A DNA stretch of 51,429 nt. It comes from Caldovatus aquaticus (GTDB lineage: Bacteria > Pseudomonadota > Alphaproteobacteria > Acetobacterales > Acetobacteraceae). The stretch covers positions 1 to 51,429 of the forward strand of contig NZ_JAHZUY010000020.1 in NCBI RefSeq assembly GCF_019458025.1, written 5' to 3'. The notes under the pieces are model-generated. The model was not told the DNA's origin. It saw only the letters and a program-made list of their open reading frames with translations, and searched no databases. The position numbers and the translations under genes are program-made. How positions within the stretch are numbered: the stretch's first letter is position 1; every line of letters begins with the position of its first letter. Shown one piece after another: positions 1 through 7,385 of the stretch.

Positions 1-642
1 GGGCCGGCGGCGCGGCGGGCGATGGAGGCGGCGGTCGGCCCCTTCCTGCAGGCCGATCCGCCGGTCCCGGTGGCGGTGCCGGCGGCGCTCCCGGCGGTGC
101 CGGTGCCCGCGGCGGGGCCGCGCCGCCCGCCGGCCGCGGCCTCCGCCGCCCGGCGCAACGGGATCACCTGGCGGGTCAGCGTCGGCGGCCACCGCATCGC
201 GCTGCGCACCACCGAGGACGCCGCGGGCGGCCTGGTCGAGATCGCCGTCACCCTTTCCAAGGAAGGCGCTGCCTTCCGCAGCCTGATGGACGCGCTGGCG
301 CAGGCGGTCAGCCTCGGCCTCGCCCGCGGCGTGCCGCTCGCCGACTACGTCGAGGCCTACGCCTACACCCGCTTCGGGCCCGCCGGGACGGTCGAGGGCG
401 ATCCCGACATCCCGCGCGCCACCTCCTTCCTCGACTGGATCTTCCGGCGCCTGGCGCTCGACTATCTCGGCCGGCGCGACCTGCCGCAGCCGAGCGAGGA
501 GGATTGCGCGCCCGACGCGCTGGGCAGCGCCGCGCGGCAGGTCCTGCCGCTGCTGCCGCTGGAGCTGCCGCCGGGGCGGCCGGCGCCGCGCCGCGTCGCG
601 CGGCGGCGGCCGGCGCGGGGGTTGCGCGCCGCCGGGGGCTGA
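1..642 (+). CDS. TSCPD-domain C-terminus of adenosylcobalamin-dependent ribonucleotide reductase (5' partial)
   Basis: The frame is open from the first base of the window, so the gene probably begins upstream; a methionine at 22 is available only if it is a short free-standing protein. From about residue 50 the protein has the order VGGHRIALRT, KEGAAFRSLMD, AVSLGLARGVPL, YVEAYAYTRFGPAG, TSFLDWIFRRLALDYLGR, which is the TSCPD domain at the end of class II (B12-dependent) ribonucleotide reductases. That enzyme reduces ribonucleotides to deoxyribonucleotides in the cytosol. The tail after this domain is a proline/arginine-rich stretch with a single cysteine; the CxxC re-reduction motif that usually ends NrdJ is absent. 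It may be a short NrdJ variant, a separate TSCPD protein, or a damaged 3' end. Confidence 0.62.
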   Translation, partial: GPAARRAMEAAVGPFLQADPPVPVAVPAALPAVPVPAAGPRRPPAAASAARRNGITWRVSVGGHRIALRTTEDAAGGLVEIAVTLSKEGAAFRSLMDALAQAVSLGLARGVPLADYVEAYAYTRFGPAGTVEGDPDIPRATSFLDWIFRRLALDYLGRRDLPQPSEEDCAPDALGSAARQVLPLLPLELPPGRPAPRRVARRRPARGLRAAGG

Positions 643-686
643 TCCACTCCTCCGCCCCGCCGCTGCGGAAGAAGAAGGAGGACGAC

Positions 687-1157
687 ATGGCCGCCGGACG
701 CATCGAGGACCGCCTGCGCGCGCTGGGCATCCGCCTGCCCGAAGCGGCGGCGCCGATCGCCAACTACGTCCCCTTCTGCGTGACCGGGAACCTGGTGGCG
801 GTCTCGGGCCAGCTCCCGCTCCAGGACGGCGCGCTGACGGCGACCGGCAAGCTCGGCGCCGGCGTGTCGCTGGAGCAGGGGCGCGCGGCGGCGCGGGCCT
901 GCTTCCTCAACCTCGTGGTGCAGCTCCGCGCGGCCTGCGGCGGCGATCTCGACCGGGTGCGACGGGTGGTGCGGCTCGGCGGCTTCATCGCCTGCACGGC
1001 GGAGTTCACGCAGCACGCGCAGGTGATGAACGGCGCCTCGGACGCGGCGGTGGAGATCTTCGGCGAGGCCGGGCGCCATGCCCGCACCACGGTCGGGGTG
1101 CCCTCCCTGCCGCTCGACGCGCCGGTCGAGGTCGAGGGACTGTTCGAGATCGCCTGA
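687..1157 (+). CDS. RidA/YjgF family protein (enamine/imine deaminase-like)
   Basis: This 156-residue protein matches the small RidA fold, which commonly hydrolyses reactive enamine/imine intermediates made by PLP enzymes. Visible signatures are NYVPFCVTGNLVAVSGQLPL near the start, the mid-protein FLNLVVQLRAACGGDLDRV segment, and the C-terminal ARTTVGVPSLPLDAPVEVEG strand. The C-terminal arginine of true RidA (usually in an R-x-x-V/T context) is represented by HARTTVG, so a related YjgF subclass is possible. The start at 687 is chosen because an excellent AAGGAGG ribosome site lies a few bases upstream. It stands alone, 45 bases after the reductase-like gene and 79 bases before the MarR gene. 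Confidence 0.9.
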   Translation: MAAGRIEDRLRALGIRLPEAAAPIANYVPFCVTGNLVAVSGQLPLQDGALTATGKLGAGVSLEQGRAAARACFLNLVVQLRAACGGDLDRVRRVVRLGGFIACTAEFTQHAQVMNGASDAAVEIFGEAGRHARTTVGVPSLPLDAPVEVEGLFEIA

Positions 1158-1202
1158 GCCCGGGGTCGCGGCGGCGCGGCCCGCGCCGTGTCGGGTTTCC
1201 GC

Positions 1203-1230
1203 TTGCATGATTAGGAATCCTAACTATACT
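1203..1230 (+). promoter_or_regulatory. Promoter with embedded palindrome in front of the MarR gene
   Basis: TTGCAT (1203-1208) and TATACT (1225-1230) are separated by 16 bases, a near-consensus sigma-70 pair and a rare AT-rich island in this genome. Between them lies TTAGGAATCCTAA (1211-1223), a perfect 6+6 inverted repeat around one central base, positioned to block RNA polymerase when bound. Only six bases separate the -10 box from the ATG at 1237, so the expected +1 falls on or next to the start codon and the message would be leaderless. The likely binder is the MarR protein encoded directly downstream; that is an inference from position. Confidence 0.72.
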
Positions 1231-1236
1231 GGGCGC

Positions 1237-1959
1237 ATGTCCGCCGCGCCCGAGCCGCTGCCGACCCGCATCGCCGCCGGCCTCGCCCGGCTCTCGATCG
1301 CGCTCCGCGCCGGGCAGTGGCGGCTCGCCGAGGCGCACGGCCTCTCCGCCACCCAGGCGCAGATCCTCGGCCTGCTCGCCGCCCGCGCCGCCGAGGCGGC
1401 GCCGCTGCGGCCGGCGGCGGTGGCGGAGCAGCTCGGCATCACCCGCGCCACCGCCTCGGACGCGCTGGCCGCGCTGGTGCGCAAGGGGCTGGTGGCGAAG
1501 CGGCCCGATCCGCGCGACGGCCGTGCCGTCGCCCTGGCGCTGACGGCGACGGGCGCGGCGATGGCGCGCGCCGCCGGCGACGCGCCGGCGCTGCTCGCCG
1601 AGGCGGCGGCGGTGCTCTCGCCCGCCGACCAGGCGGCGCTGCTGCGCCTGGTGGTGAAGATGATCCGCGGCCTGCAGGAACGCGGCGCCATCGCGCCGGC
1701 GCGGATCTGCGTCACCTGCCGCTACTTCCGCCCCCACCTCTACGACGACCCCGCGGCGCCGCACCGCTGCGACTTCGTCGGCGCCCCCTTCGGCGACGCG
1801 GCGCTGCGCGTGGACTGCGCCGAGCACGCGCCGGCCGCGCCGGCGGCGGCCGCGGCGGCCTGGCGGCGCTTCGACGCCGGCCCGGCGGCGCCCGCGGCGC
1901 CGGCGCCGGCGCCGTCCCCGCCCGACGCCTTTCCCTCTGCACGGAGCGACCAGCCATGA
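1237..1959 (+). CDS. MarR-family regulator with C-terminal Cys/His cluster
   Basis: This is a 240-residue winged-helix regulator. Helices with LSATQAQILGLL (37-48), the recognition region RPAAVAEQLGITRATASDALAALVRKGLV (58-86) and the wing DPRDGRAVALALT (91-103) are typical of MarR. Beyond the normal end of the fold is an extension with C158, C161, H167, H176, C178, C194 and H197 (CVTC, HRCDFVG, FGDAALRVDCAEH), which looks like a zinc, haem or iron-sulfur site; the metal is not known. The tail after it is an Ala/Pro linker. The start at 1237 follows a strong promoter and palindrome with no room for a Shine-Dalgarno site. The stop overlaps the ATG of the next gene by four bases, so the two are translated together. 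Confidence 0.88.
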   Translation: MSAAPEPLPTRIAAGLARLSIALRAGQWRLAEAHGLSATQAQILGLLAARAAEAAPLRPAAVAEQLGITRATASDALAALVRKGLVAKRPDPRDGRAVALALTATGAAMARAAGDAPALLAEAAAVLSPADQAALLRLVVKMIRGLQERGAIAPARICVTCRYFRPHLYDDPAAPHRCDFVGAPFGDAALRVDCAEHAPAAPAAAAAAWRRFDAGPAAPAAPAPAPSPPDAFPSARSDQP

Positions 1960-2705
1960 GCGAGCGTCTGCGTGCCCTGCTGCTTGCCGCCGCCTGCCTC
2001 GGCCCCGCCGGCGCCGCGGCGGCGCCCGCCGCGATCGAGAGCCCGCCCGGCGGGCCGAACGGCGCCCCGGCCGAGCCCGCCTTCGACATCGTCCGCACCG
2101 AGATCCGCCTCGCGGGCGAGTACCTCGTCTTCCGCATGCAGGTCGCCGGCCGCGCCGGCGCCGTGGTGCCGACCCCGACCGGGCGCCAGGAAGGGGCCGA
2201 GGCCTTCGCCTATGTCTGGCCGACGCGTCTCGACAGCGCGGCGGTCGGGTTCGAGCCGGGCCAGGGCATCCTCGCGCTCGCCGCCACCGCGCATCCCGAT
2301 TTCGACGACACGCCGCTCGAGGACGAGAACGGCGACGGCAACCCGAACAACGACGGCGGCGTCTGGCACAGCCACTGGGTGGTGCTGGTGCCGGACGAGG
2401 CCTGCGGCCCCGGGGCGCTCAAGGTGCGCGACATCCCGCCGGGCGCGCGGCCGCGCCTGCCGCCGACCTGGCCCGGCCTGCCGATCCTGCTCGACAGCCC
2501 GGGCCACCGGCCGGCGATCGCCGGGCCTGTGGCGGAGATCCGCATCCCGCGCGCGCGCATCGCCGCCGAGACCGCGGGCGTCGCCTTCGACGGCGTGACC
2601 GCCGGGCTCCGGGTGAACGCCAGCCTGCACGCGCCGCTGCTCTGCGTGGCGCGGGTGTTCGACGTCGCCTCGGGCGGGCTGACGCTGCCGGGGCGGATCG
2701 AGTAG
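1956..2705 (+). CDS. Conserved secreted protein of unknown function, coupled to MarR
   Basis: This is a 249-residue protein with a cleavable signal peptide (MSERLRALLLAAACLGPAGA, likely cut near residue 23). The mature part is beta-rich and carries FEPGQGILALA, then HPDFDDTPLEDENGDG, NNDGG and WHSHWVVLV. The aspartate-rich segment (about residues 115-138) resembles a calcium-binding loop, and the HSH next to it could also bind metal. The gene starts inside the stop codon of the MarR gene (ATGA), so regulator and secreted protein form one unit, with autoregulation of both as the simplest model. I recognise the family only as conserved unknown; it lacks the features of an enzyme I can name. Confidence 0.78.
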   Translation: MSERLRALLLAAACLGPAGAAAAPAAIESPPGGPNGAPAEPAFDIVRTEIRLAGEYLVFRMQVAGRAGAVVPTPTGRQEGAEAFAYVWPTRLDSAAVGFEPGQGILALAATAHPDFDDTPLEDENGDGNPNNDGGVWHSHWVVLVPDEACGPGALKVRDIPPGARPRLPPTWPGLPILLDSPGHRPAIAGPVAEIRIPRARIAAETAGVAFDGVTAGLRVNASLHAPLLCVARVFDVASGGLTLPGRIE

Positions 2706-2771
2706 GCGGGGCGCGCGGCGGCCGGCGCGGGCGGCTTGCGCGCCGCCCGGCCGGGCCGACATGCTGGGGCG

Positions 2772-3941
2772 ATGCCCGACGGCGCCGCCGCCCTCTCGCT
2801 CTCGCTCCACGCCCGCATCGCCGAGATCCCGGCGGCGGAGTGGGACGCCTGCGCGGGCGGGGACAACCCGTTCGTCTCGCACGCCTTCCTCGCCGCGCTC
2901 GAGGAATCCGGCTCGGCCACGGCGCGCGCCGGCTGGCTGCCGCAGCACGCGGCGCTGCGCGACGCGGCCGGCCGGCTCGTCGCCTGCGCGCCGTGCTACG
3001 TGAAGAGCCACTCGCGCGGCGAGTACGTCTTCGACTACGCCTGGGCCGAGGCGCTGGAGCGCGCGGGCGGGCGCTACTATCCGAAGCTCCAGGTCTGCGT
3101 CCCGTTCAGCCCGGTGCCCGGGCCGCGGCTGCTGGTGCGGCCGGGCGCCGGGGTCCCGGCCGCCGCCCTGGCGCGGGGGCTGGTCGAGGCCTGCGGCGCG
3201 CTCGGCGCCTCCTCGGTGCACGTCACCTTCTGCACCGAGGCGGAGGGGGCCGCCCTCGGCGCGGCCGGGTGGCTGCGGCGGACCGGCGTGCAGTTCCACT
3301 GGCACAACGCCGGCTATGCCAGCTTCGACGACTTCCTCGGCGCCCTCTCCAGCCGCAAGCGCAAGCAGATCCGGCGCGAGCGGCGCGACGCCCAGGCCTC
3401 CGGCCTCGTCCTGCGCACGCTGCGCGGGGCCGAGATCACGCCGCGGCACTGGGCGGCGTTCCACCGCTTCTATCGCAGCACCACCGACCGCAAGTGGGGC
3501 CGCAGCGCCTACCTGACGCCGCAGTTCTGGCCCCTGCTCGGCGAGCGCCTCGGCGACGCCGTGGTGCTGATGCTGGCCGAGCGCGACGGCGAGCCGGTGG
3601 CCGGGGCGCTGAACCTGCTCGGGCGCGGGGCGCTCTACGGGCGCAACTGGGGCGCGGTGGTGGACGTGCCGTTCCTGCACTTCGAGCTCTGCTACTACCG
3701 CGCCATCGAGTTCGCGATCGCGCACCGCATCTCCCGCGTCGAGGCCGGGGCGCAGGGCGAGCACAAGCTCCAGCGCGGCTACCTGCCGGTGCCGACCCAC
3801 TCCGCGCACTGGATCGCGCATCCGGGGCTGCGGCGCGGGGTGGCGGAATTCCTCGCCCGCGAGCGGCGGGCGATGGAGGAGGAGATCGCGGCGCTCGCGG
3901 CGCTCTCGCCCTTCCGCAGGGAGGGCGAGGAGGCGGCGTAG
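2772..3941 (+). CDS. FemAB-like GNAT acyltransferase (peptidoglycan-biosynthesis-like, COG3146 type)
   Basis: This 389-residue protein matches the long GNAT/FemAB-like family once called DUF482. Signatures are NPFVSHAFLAALEESGSA near the start, CAPCYVKSHSRGEYVFDYAWA, YYPKLQVCVPFSPVPGPRLL, and the C-terminal RNWGAVVDVPFLHFELCYYRAIEFAI followed by VEAGAQGEHKLQRGY. Such proteins are predicted to transfer an acyl or aminoacyl group and are usually cytosolic; the substrate is not established. I use the ATG at 2772 rather than the in-frame ATG at 2736, because the residues before it are Arg/Ala noise and most of the family begins near this point. No close operon partner is apparent: 66 bases precede it and 66 follow. 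Confidence 0.8.
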   Translation: MPDGAAALSLSLHARIAEIPAAEWDACAGGDNPFVSHAFLAALEESGSATARAGWLPQHAALRDAAGRLVACAPCYVKSHSRGEYVFDYAWAEALERAGGRYYPKLQVCVPFSPVPGPRLLVRPGAGVPAAALARGLVEACGALGASSVHVTFCTEAEGAALGAAGWLRRTGVQFHWHNAGYASFDDFLGALSSRKRKQIRRERRDAQASGLVLRTLRGAEITPRHWAAFHRFYRSTTDRKWGRSAYLTPQFWPLLGERLGDAVVLMLAERDGEPVAGALNLLGRGALYGRNWGAVVDVPFLHFELCYYRAIEFAIAHRISRVEAGAQGEHKLQRGYLPVPTHSAHWIAHPGLRRGVAEFLARERRAMEEEIAALAALSPFRREGEEAA

Positions 3942-4007
3942 CGGAACCGGCTGGCCCGGATCGCCGCCGCCTGCTGTGATGGGCGCGGGAAAGGGGAGGA
4001 CAGCGGG

Positions 4008-4475
4008 ATGGCGGGGTCCGGCACGCACATCCTTCGTGTGGCGCTCGCCGACGATCCGGGGGTCTTCCGGGAGATCGAGCTTCCCGGCGGCCGCTCGCTC
4101 CATCGCCTGGCCGAGGCCGTCACCCGCGCCTTCGGCCGCGATTGCGACCGCGCCTTCGGCTTCTCCAGCGGGCGGACGCAGCGCACGCAGAGGGCGGGGC
4201 GGCCGGTCTTCGCGCTGTGCGCCGAGAGGGAGGGGGACGACAGCGACGCGGGAAGCGTGAAGAAGACCACGGTCGCCGAGGCGTTCCCGAGGATCGGCCA
4301 CCGCATGACCTTCCTCTTCGACTGCGGCGACGCGTGGCTGTTCCGCGTCGAGATGACGGGGAGCGGCCGCAGGGCGCCCCGGACCCGGTGTCCGAGGATC
4401 GTCGCCCGCGCGGGCGAGGCGCCGCCGCAGTATCCCGCGTGGGACGAGGAGGAGAGCGGGCGCGGCGACGCCTGA
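4008..4475 (+). CDS. Plasmid pRiA4b ORF-3-like protein
   Basis: The 155-residue product has the arrangement of pRiA4b ORF-3-like proteins: an N-terminal strand-helix unit ILRVALADDPGVFREIELPGG then SLHRLAEAVTRAFG, a central FGFSSG, a lysine pair before TTVAEAF, and the diagnostic MTFLFDCGDAWLFRVEM near residues 103-119. The function of the family is unknown; members occur on plasmids and in IS passenger genes as well as in chromosomes. The C-terminus PRIVARAGEAPPQYP fits the family motif that normally reads as a Cys/Pro-rich end. It ends four bases before the GTG of the EamA transporter, so it may be the first gene of the following coupled cassette. Confidence 0.78.
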   Translation: MAGSGTHILRVALADDPGVFREIELPGGRSLHRLAEAVTRAFGRDCDRAFGFSSGRTQRTQRAGRPVFALCAEREGDDSDAGSVKKTTVAEAFPRIGHRMTFLFDCGDAWLFRVEMTGSGRRAPRTRCPRIVARAGEAPPQYPAWDEEESGRGDA

Positions 4476-4479
4476 GGTT

Positions 4480-5373
4480 GTGGCGCTCCTTCCCGCCTAC
4501 CTCCAGCTCGCCGCGGCGATGGCGCTGGTCGGCGCCAATGTCGGGGTGGCCAAGCTGCTCGCCGAGGCGCTGCCGATCCCGCTGGTCGCCTGCCTGCGCT
4601 GCGCGCTCGCCTGCCTCGTGCTGTGGCCGCTGGCGCGGGCGATGGAGGGGCGCGTGCGGCCGGAGCGCGCGGCGCTCGGCAACCTCGCGCTGCAGGCGGC
4701 CTTCGGCACGGTGCTCTACAACATCGGGCTGCTCGCCGGCCTGCGGCTGACGACGGCGCTCGAGGGCGGCCTGGTGCTGGCGACGCTGCCGGCGGTGGTC
4801 GGCATCGGCTCGGCGCTCTGGCTGCGCGAGCGGCTGTCGCCGCGGCGCGCGGCGGCGGTGGCGCTCGCCGCGGGCGGCATGGCGGCGCTCACCCTGGCCC
4901 GGCTGGGCGGCGGGGGAGCGGGCGGCTCGGCGCTCGGCAACGCGCTGGTCTTCGCGGGCGTCTGCGGCGAGGCGATGTACGTGCTGCTCGCCAAGCGCCT
5001 CGCCGGCCGCGTGCCGGTGGTGACCGCCTCGCTCTGGATGCAAATGCTGAGCGCGGCGATGCTGCTGCCGCTGGCCCTGCCCGGCATCGGCGCCGCGGCG
5101 GCGCTGGCGGAGCCGCGCCTCGCCGGCCTGCTGGCGTTCCATTCGCTGACCGCGAGCGTGCTCTGCCTGCTGCTGTGGTATGCGGGGCTGCGGCGCGCGC
5201 CGGCGAGCGTCGCGGGGGTGTTCACCGCCTTCCTGCCGGCGACGGCGGCGGCGGTGGCGGTGACGCTGCTCGGGGAGGCGTTCACGGGCGTGCACGCGGC
5301 GGGGTTCGCGCTGATGCTGGGGAGCGTGCTGCTGGCGACCTGGCCGCGGAGGGGGGAGACGCGGCGGGGATGA
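4480..5373 (+). CDS. EamA/DMT family transporter
   Basis: This is a 297-residue inner-membrane protein with about ten hydrophobic segments in two EamA repeats. The first repeat runs from LQLAAAMALVGANVGVAKLLAEA to about residue 140, the second from ALGNALVFAGVCGEAMYVLLAK to the C-terminus. VACLRCALACLVLWPLAR and the second-repeat end ASVAGVFTAFLPATAAAVAVTLLGEAFTGVHAAGFALML are classic for drug/metabolite exporters such as RhtA or YdcZ relatives. The substrate cannot be inferred. The GTG start at 4480 lies four bases after the pRiA4b-like gene, and the stop overlaps the ATG at 5370 (ATGA). Confidence 0.9.
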   Translation: MALLPAYLQLAAAMALVGANVGVAKLLAEALPIPLVACLRCALACLVLWPLARAMEGRVRPERAALGNLALQAAFGTVLYNIGLLAGLRLTTALEGGLVLATLPAVVGIGSALWLRERLSPRRAAAVALAAGGMAALTLARLGGGGAGGSALGNALVFAGVCGEAMYVLLAKRLAGRVPVVTASLWMQMLSAAMLLPLALPGIGAAAALAEPRLAGLLAFHSLTASVLCLLLWYAGLRRAPASVAGVFTAFLPATAAAVAVTLLGEAFTGVHAAGFALMLGSVLLATWPRRGETRRG

Positions 5374-7385
5374 GGGCGTGGCTCTCGCTGTCCGTGCCGG
5401 AGCTGCTGGCCCTGGCGCCGCGGGACGTGGCGGCTCGGCTCGCCTTCGCGCAGGCCGCGCGCCACGCCACGCTGGAGCTGGCGCAGCGCAACGCCTGGGA
5501 GGCCGAGGCGCGGCTGCTGCAGGCCGCCCTGGCCGGGGCGCCCGGAGGCTGGCGCGTGCTGCTGGAATACGACCTGCTGCGCCTGGAGAAGCGCGTGGAC
5601 GCGGTGCTGCTGACCGACCGCGCCATCCTCGTGCTGGAGTTCAAGCACGGCGCCCGCGGCTTCGCCGCCGCCGACCTGCGCCAGGCGGAGGACTACGCGC
5701 TCGACCTGCACGACTTCCACGCCGGCAGCCGCGCCCATCCCGTGGTGCCGGTGCTGGTGGCGACCGAGGCGCCGGCCCCGCCGCGCTTCGATCCGCCGCT
5801 GCTCTGGCACGGCGTCGCGCCGGTGCTGCGCGCGAACGGCGCCGGGCTCGGCGCGCTGATCGCGGCGGTGCAGGCGGCGATCGGCCCGCCCCCGCGCCCG
5901 CTCGATCCCCTCGCCTGGGAGGCCGCGCCCTACCGCCCCGTGCCGACGGTGCTGGAGGCGGCGACGCTGCTCTGGCGCCGCAACTCGGTGGCGGAGATCG
6001 CCGCCGCCCGCGCCGACGCACCGAACCTGACCCGCACCGCCGCCGCCATCGCCCGCGCCATCGGCGCCGCGCGGGCGGAGGGGGCGCGGAGCGTCGTCTT
6101 CGTCACCGGCATCCCCGGCGCGGGCAAGACGCTCTGCGGGCTGAACGTCGTGTTCGGCGCGCTGCGCGAGCACGGCGCCGCCTTCCTCACCGGCAACGTG
6201 CCCCTGGTGGCGGTGCTGCGCGAGGCGCTGGCGCGCGACGCGGCGCCCGAGGGCGGCAGGGCGCTCTCCGCCGCGCGCAGCCGGACGCGCACGGCGCTGC
6301 AGAACGTGCACCGCTTCCTGGAGCATTACGTCGTCCACCCGGACCATGTCCCCGAGGAGCGCGTCATCGTCTTCGACGAGGCGCAGCGGGCCTGGGACGC
6401 GCGCCAGGCGACGCGCGACACGCAGCGCCGCGTGAGCCGCCTGACCATGAGCGAGCCGGCGCACACGCTGGAGATCATGGGCCGCCACCGGGGCTGGGCG
6501 GTGATCGTGGCGCTGATCGGCAACGGGCAGGAGATCAACACCGGCGAGGCCGGCCTCGCCGAATGGGGCCGCGTCATCGCCGCCGACCCGCGCTGGCGGG
6601 CCGTGGCGGCCCGGCGCGTGGTGGAAGCGACGGAGCCGACGCAGCGTCTGGCGGATGGGCCGACGCCGTGGCTGACCTTCGACGACGACCTCGACCTCGC
6701 CGTGCCGGTGCGCAGCATCCGCGACGCCGCGAGCGCCCCCTGGGTGGACGCGGTGCTGCGGGGCGACGCGGCGGCGGCGCGCGCCATCGCGCGGGAGGCG
6801 GGCGGCGTGCCCTTCCTCCTCACCCGCGACCTCGCCGGGATGCGGGCGGGGCTGCGCGCCCTCGCCCGCGGGCTGCGGCGCGCCGGGCTGGTCGCCTCGG
6901 CCGGGGCGAAGCGGCTGCGCGCCGAGGGGCTCGGCGTGCAGGTGCCGGAGGTGGCGGACTGGTTCCTCAACCGCTGGCCGGACGTGCGCAGTTCGGAGGC
7001 GCTGGAGACCTACGCCACCGAGTACGACTGCCAGGGGCTGGAGCTGGACCTGGTCGGCCTCGCCTGGGGCGGCGACTTCCTGCGCACGGAAGCGGGCTGG
7101 CAGGCGCGCCGCTTCGCCGGCGACCGCTGGCAGGTGGTGCGGGGCGAGGAGGAGCGGCGCTTCATCCGCAACACCTACCGCGTGCTGCTGACCCGCGCGC
7201 GCTACGAGACGGTGATCTGGGTGCCGCGCGGCTCGCCCGCGGAGGATCCCTGGCACGACCGCACCCGCCCGGCGGCGGAGATGGACGCCGTCGCCGCGTT
7301 CCTCCTCGCCTGCGGCGCGCGCCCGCTGGACGCGGCCCTCGCCCCGGGGCACCAAGCGGGCGAGCCGGTCCGGTCCCTGCTGTGA
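5370..7385 (+). CDS. Nuclease-helicase: PD-(D/E)XK-like domain fused to DUF2075 ATPase
   Basis: This 671-residue protein has two parts. Residues 60-135 look like a PD-(D/E)XK/NERD-type nuclease: D77 in RVDAVLLTD, then E90-x-K92 in LVLEFKHG, and Q105 in RQAEDYALDL. Residues 240-620 form a DUF2075 (Schlafen group 3-like) helicase: Walker A GIPGAGKT at 247-254, Walker B VIVFDEAQR at 332-340, a GNGQEINTGEAG motif near 386, and C-terminal superfamily 1 motifs YDCQGLELDLVGLAWGGDF and NTYRVLLTRARYETVIWVP. DNA or RNA unwinding coupled to cleavage is inferred. The protein is cytosolic. It is translationally coupled on both sides (ATGA in, GTGA out). Nothing in it looks truncated. Confidence 0.82.
   Translation: MRAWLSLSVPELLALAPRDVAARLAFAQAARHATLELAQRNAWEAEARLLQAALAGAPGGWRVLLEYDLLRLEKRVDAVLLTDRAILVLEFKHGARGFAAADLRQAEDYALDLHDFHAGSRAHPVVPVLVATEAPAPPRFDPPLLWHGVAPVLRANGAGLGALIAAVQAAIGPPPRPLDPLAWEAAPYRPVPTVLEAATLLWRRNSVAEIAAARADAPNLTRTAAAIARAIGAARAEGARSVVFVTGIPGAGKTLCGLNVVFGALREHGAAFLTGNVPLVAVLREALARDAAPEGGRALSAARSRTRTALQNVHRFLEHYVVHPDHVPEERVIVFDEAQRAWDARQATRDTQRRVSRLTMSEPAHTLEIMGRHRGWAVIVALIGNGQEINTGEAGLAEWGRVIAADPRWRAVAARRVVEATEPTQRLADGPTPWLTFDDDLDLAVPVRSIRDAASAPWVDAVLRGDAAAARAIAREAGGVPFLLTRDLAGMRAGLRALARGLRRAGLVASAGAKRLRAEGLGVQVPEVADWFLNRWPDVRSSEALETYATEYDCQGLELDLVGLAWGGDFLRTEAGWQARRFAGDRWQVVRGEEERRFIRNTYRVLLTRARYETVIWVPRGSPAEDPWHDRTRPAAEMDAVAAFLLACGARPLDAALAPGHQAGEPVRSLL

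Noticed and set aside
1740-4301. Very long minus-strand frame (over 800 codons) opposite the MarR, secreted-protein and acyltransferase genes
   Set aside because: Antisense frame of clearly coding genes; composition is a mirror of their codon bias.
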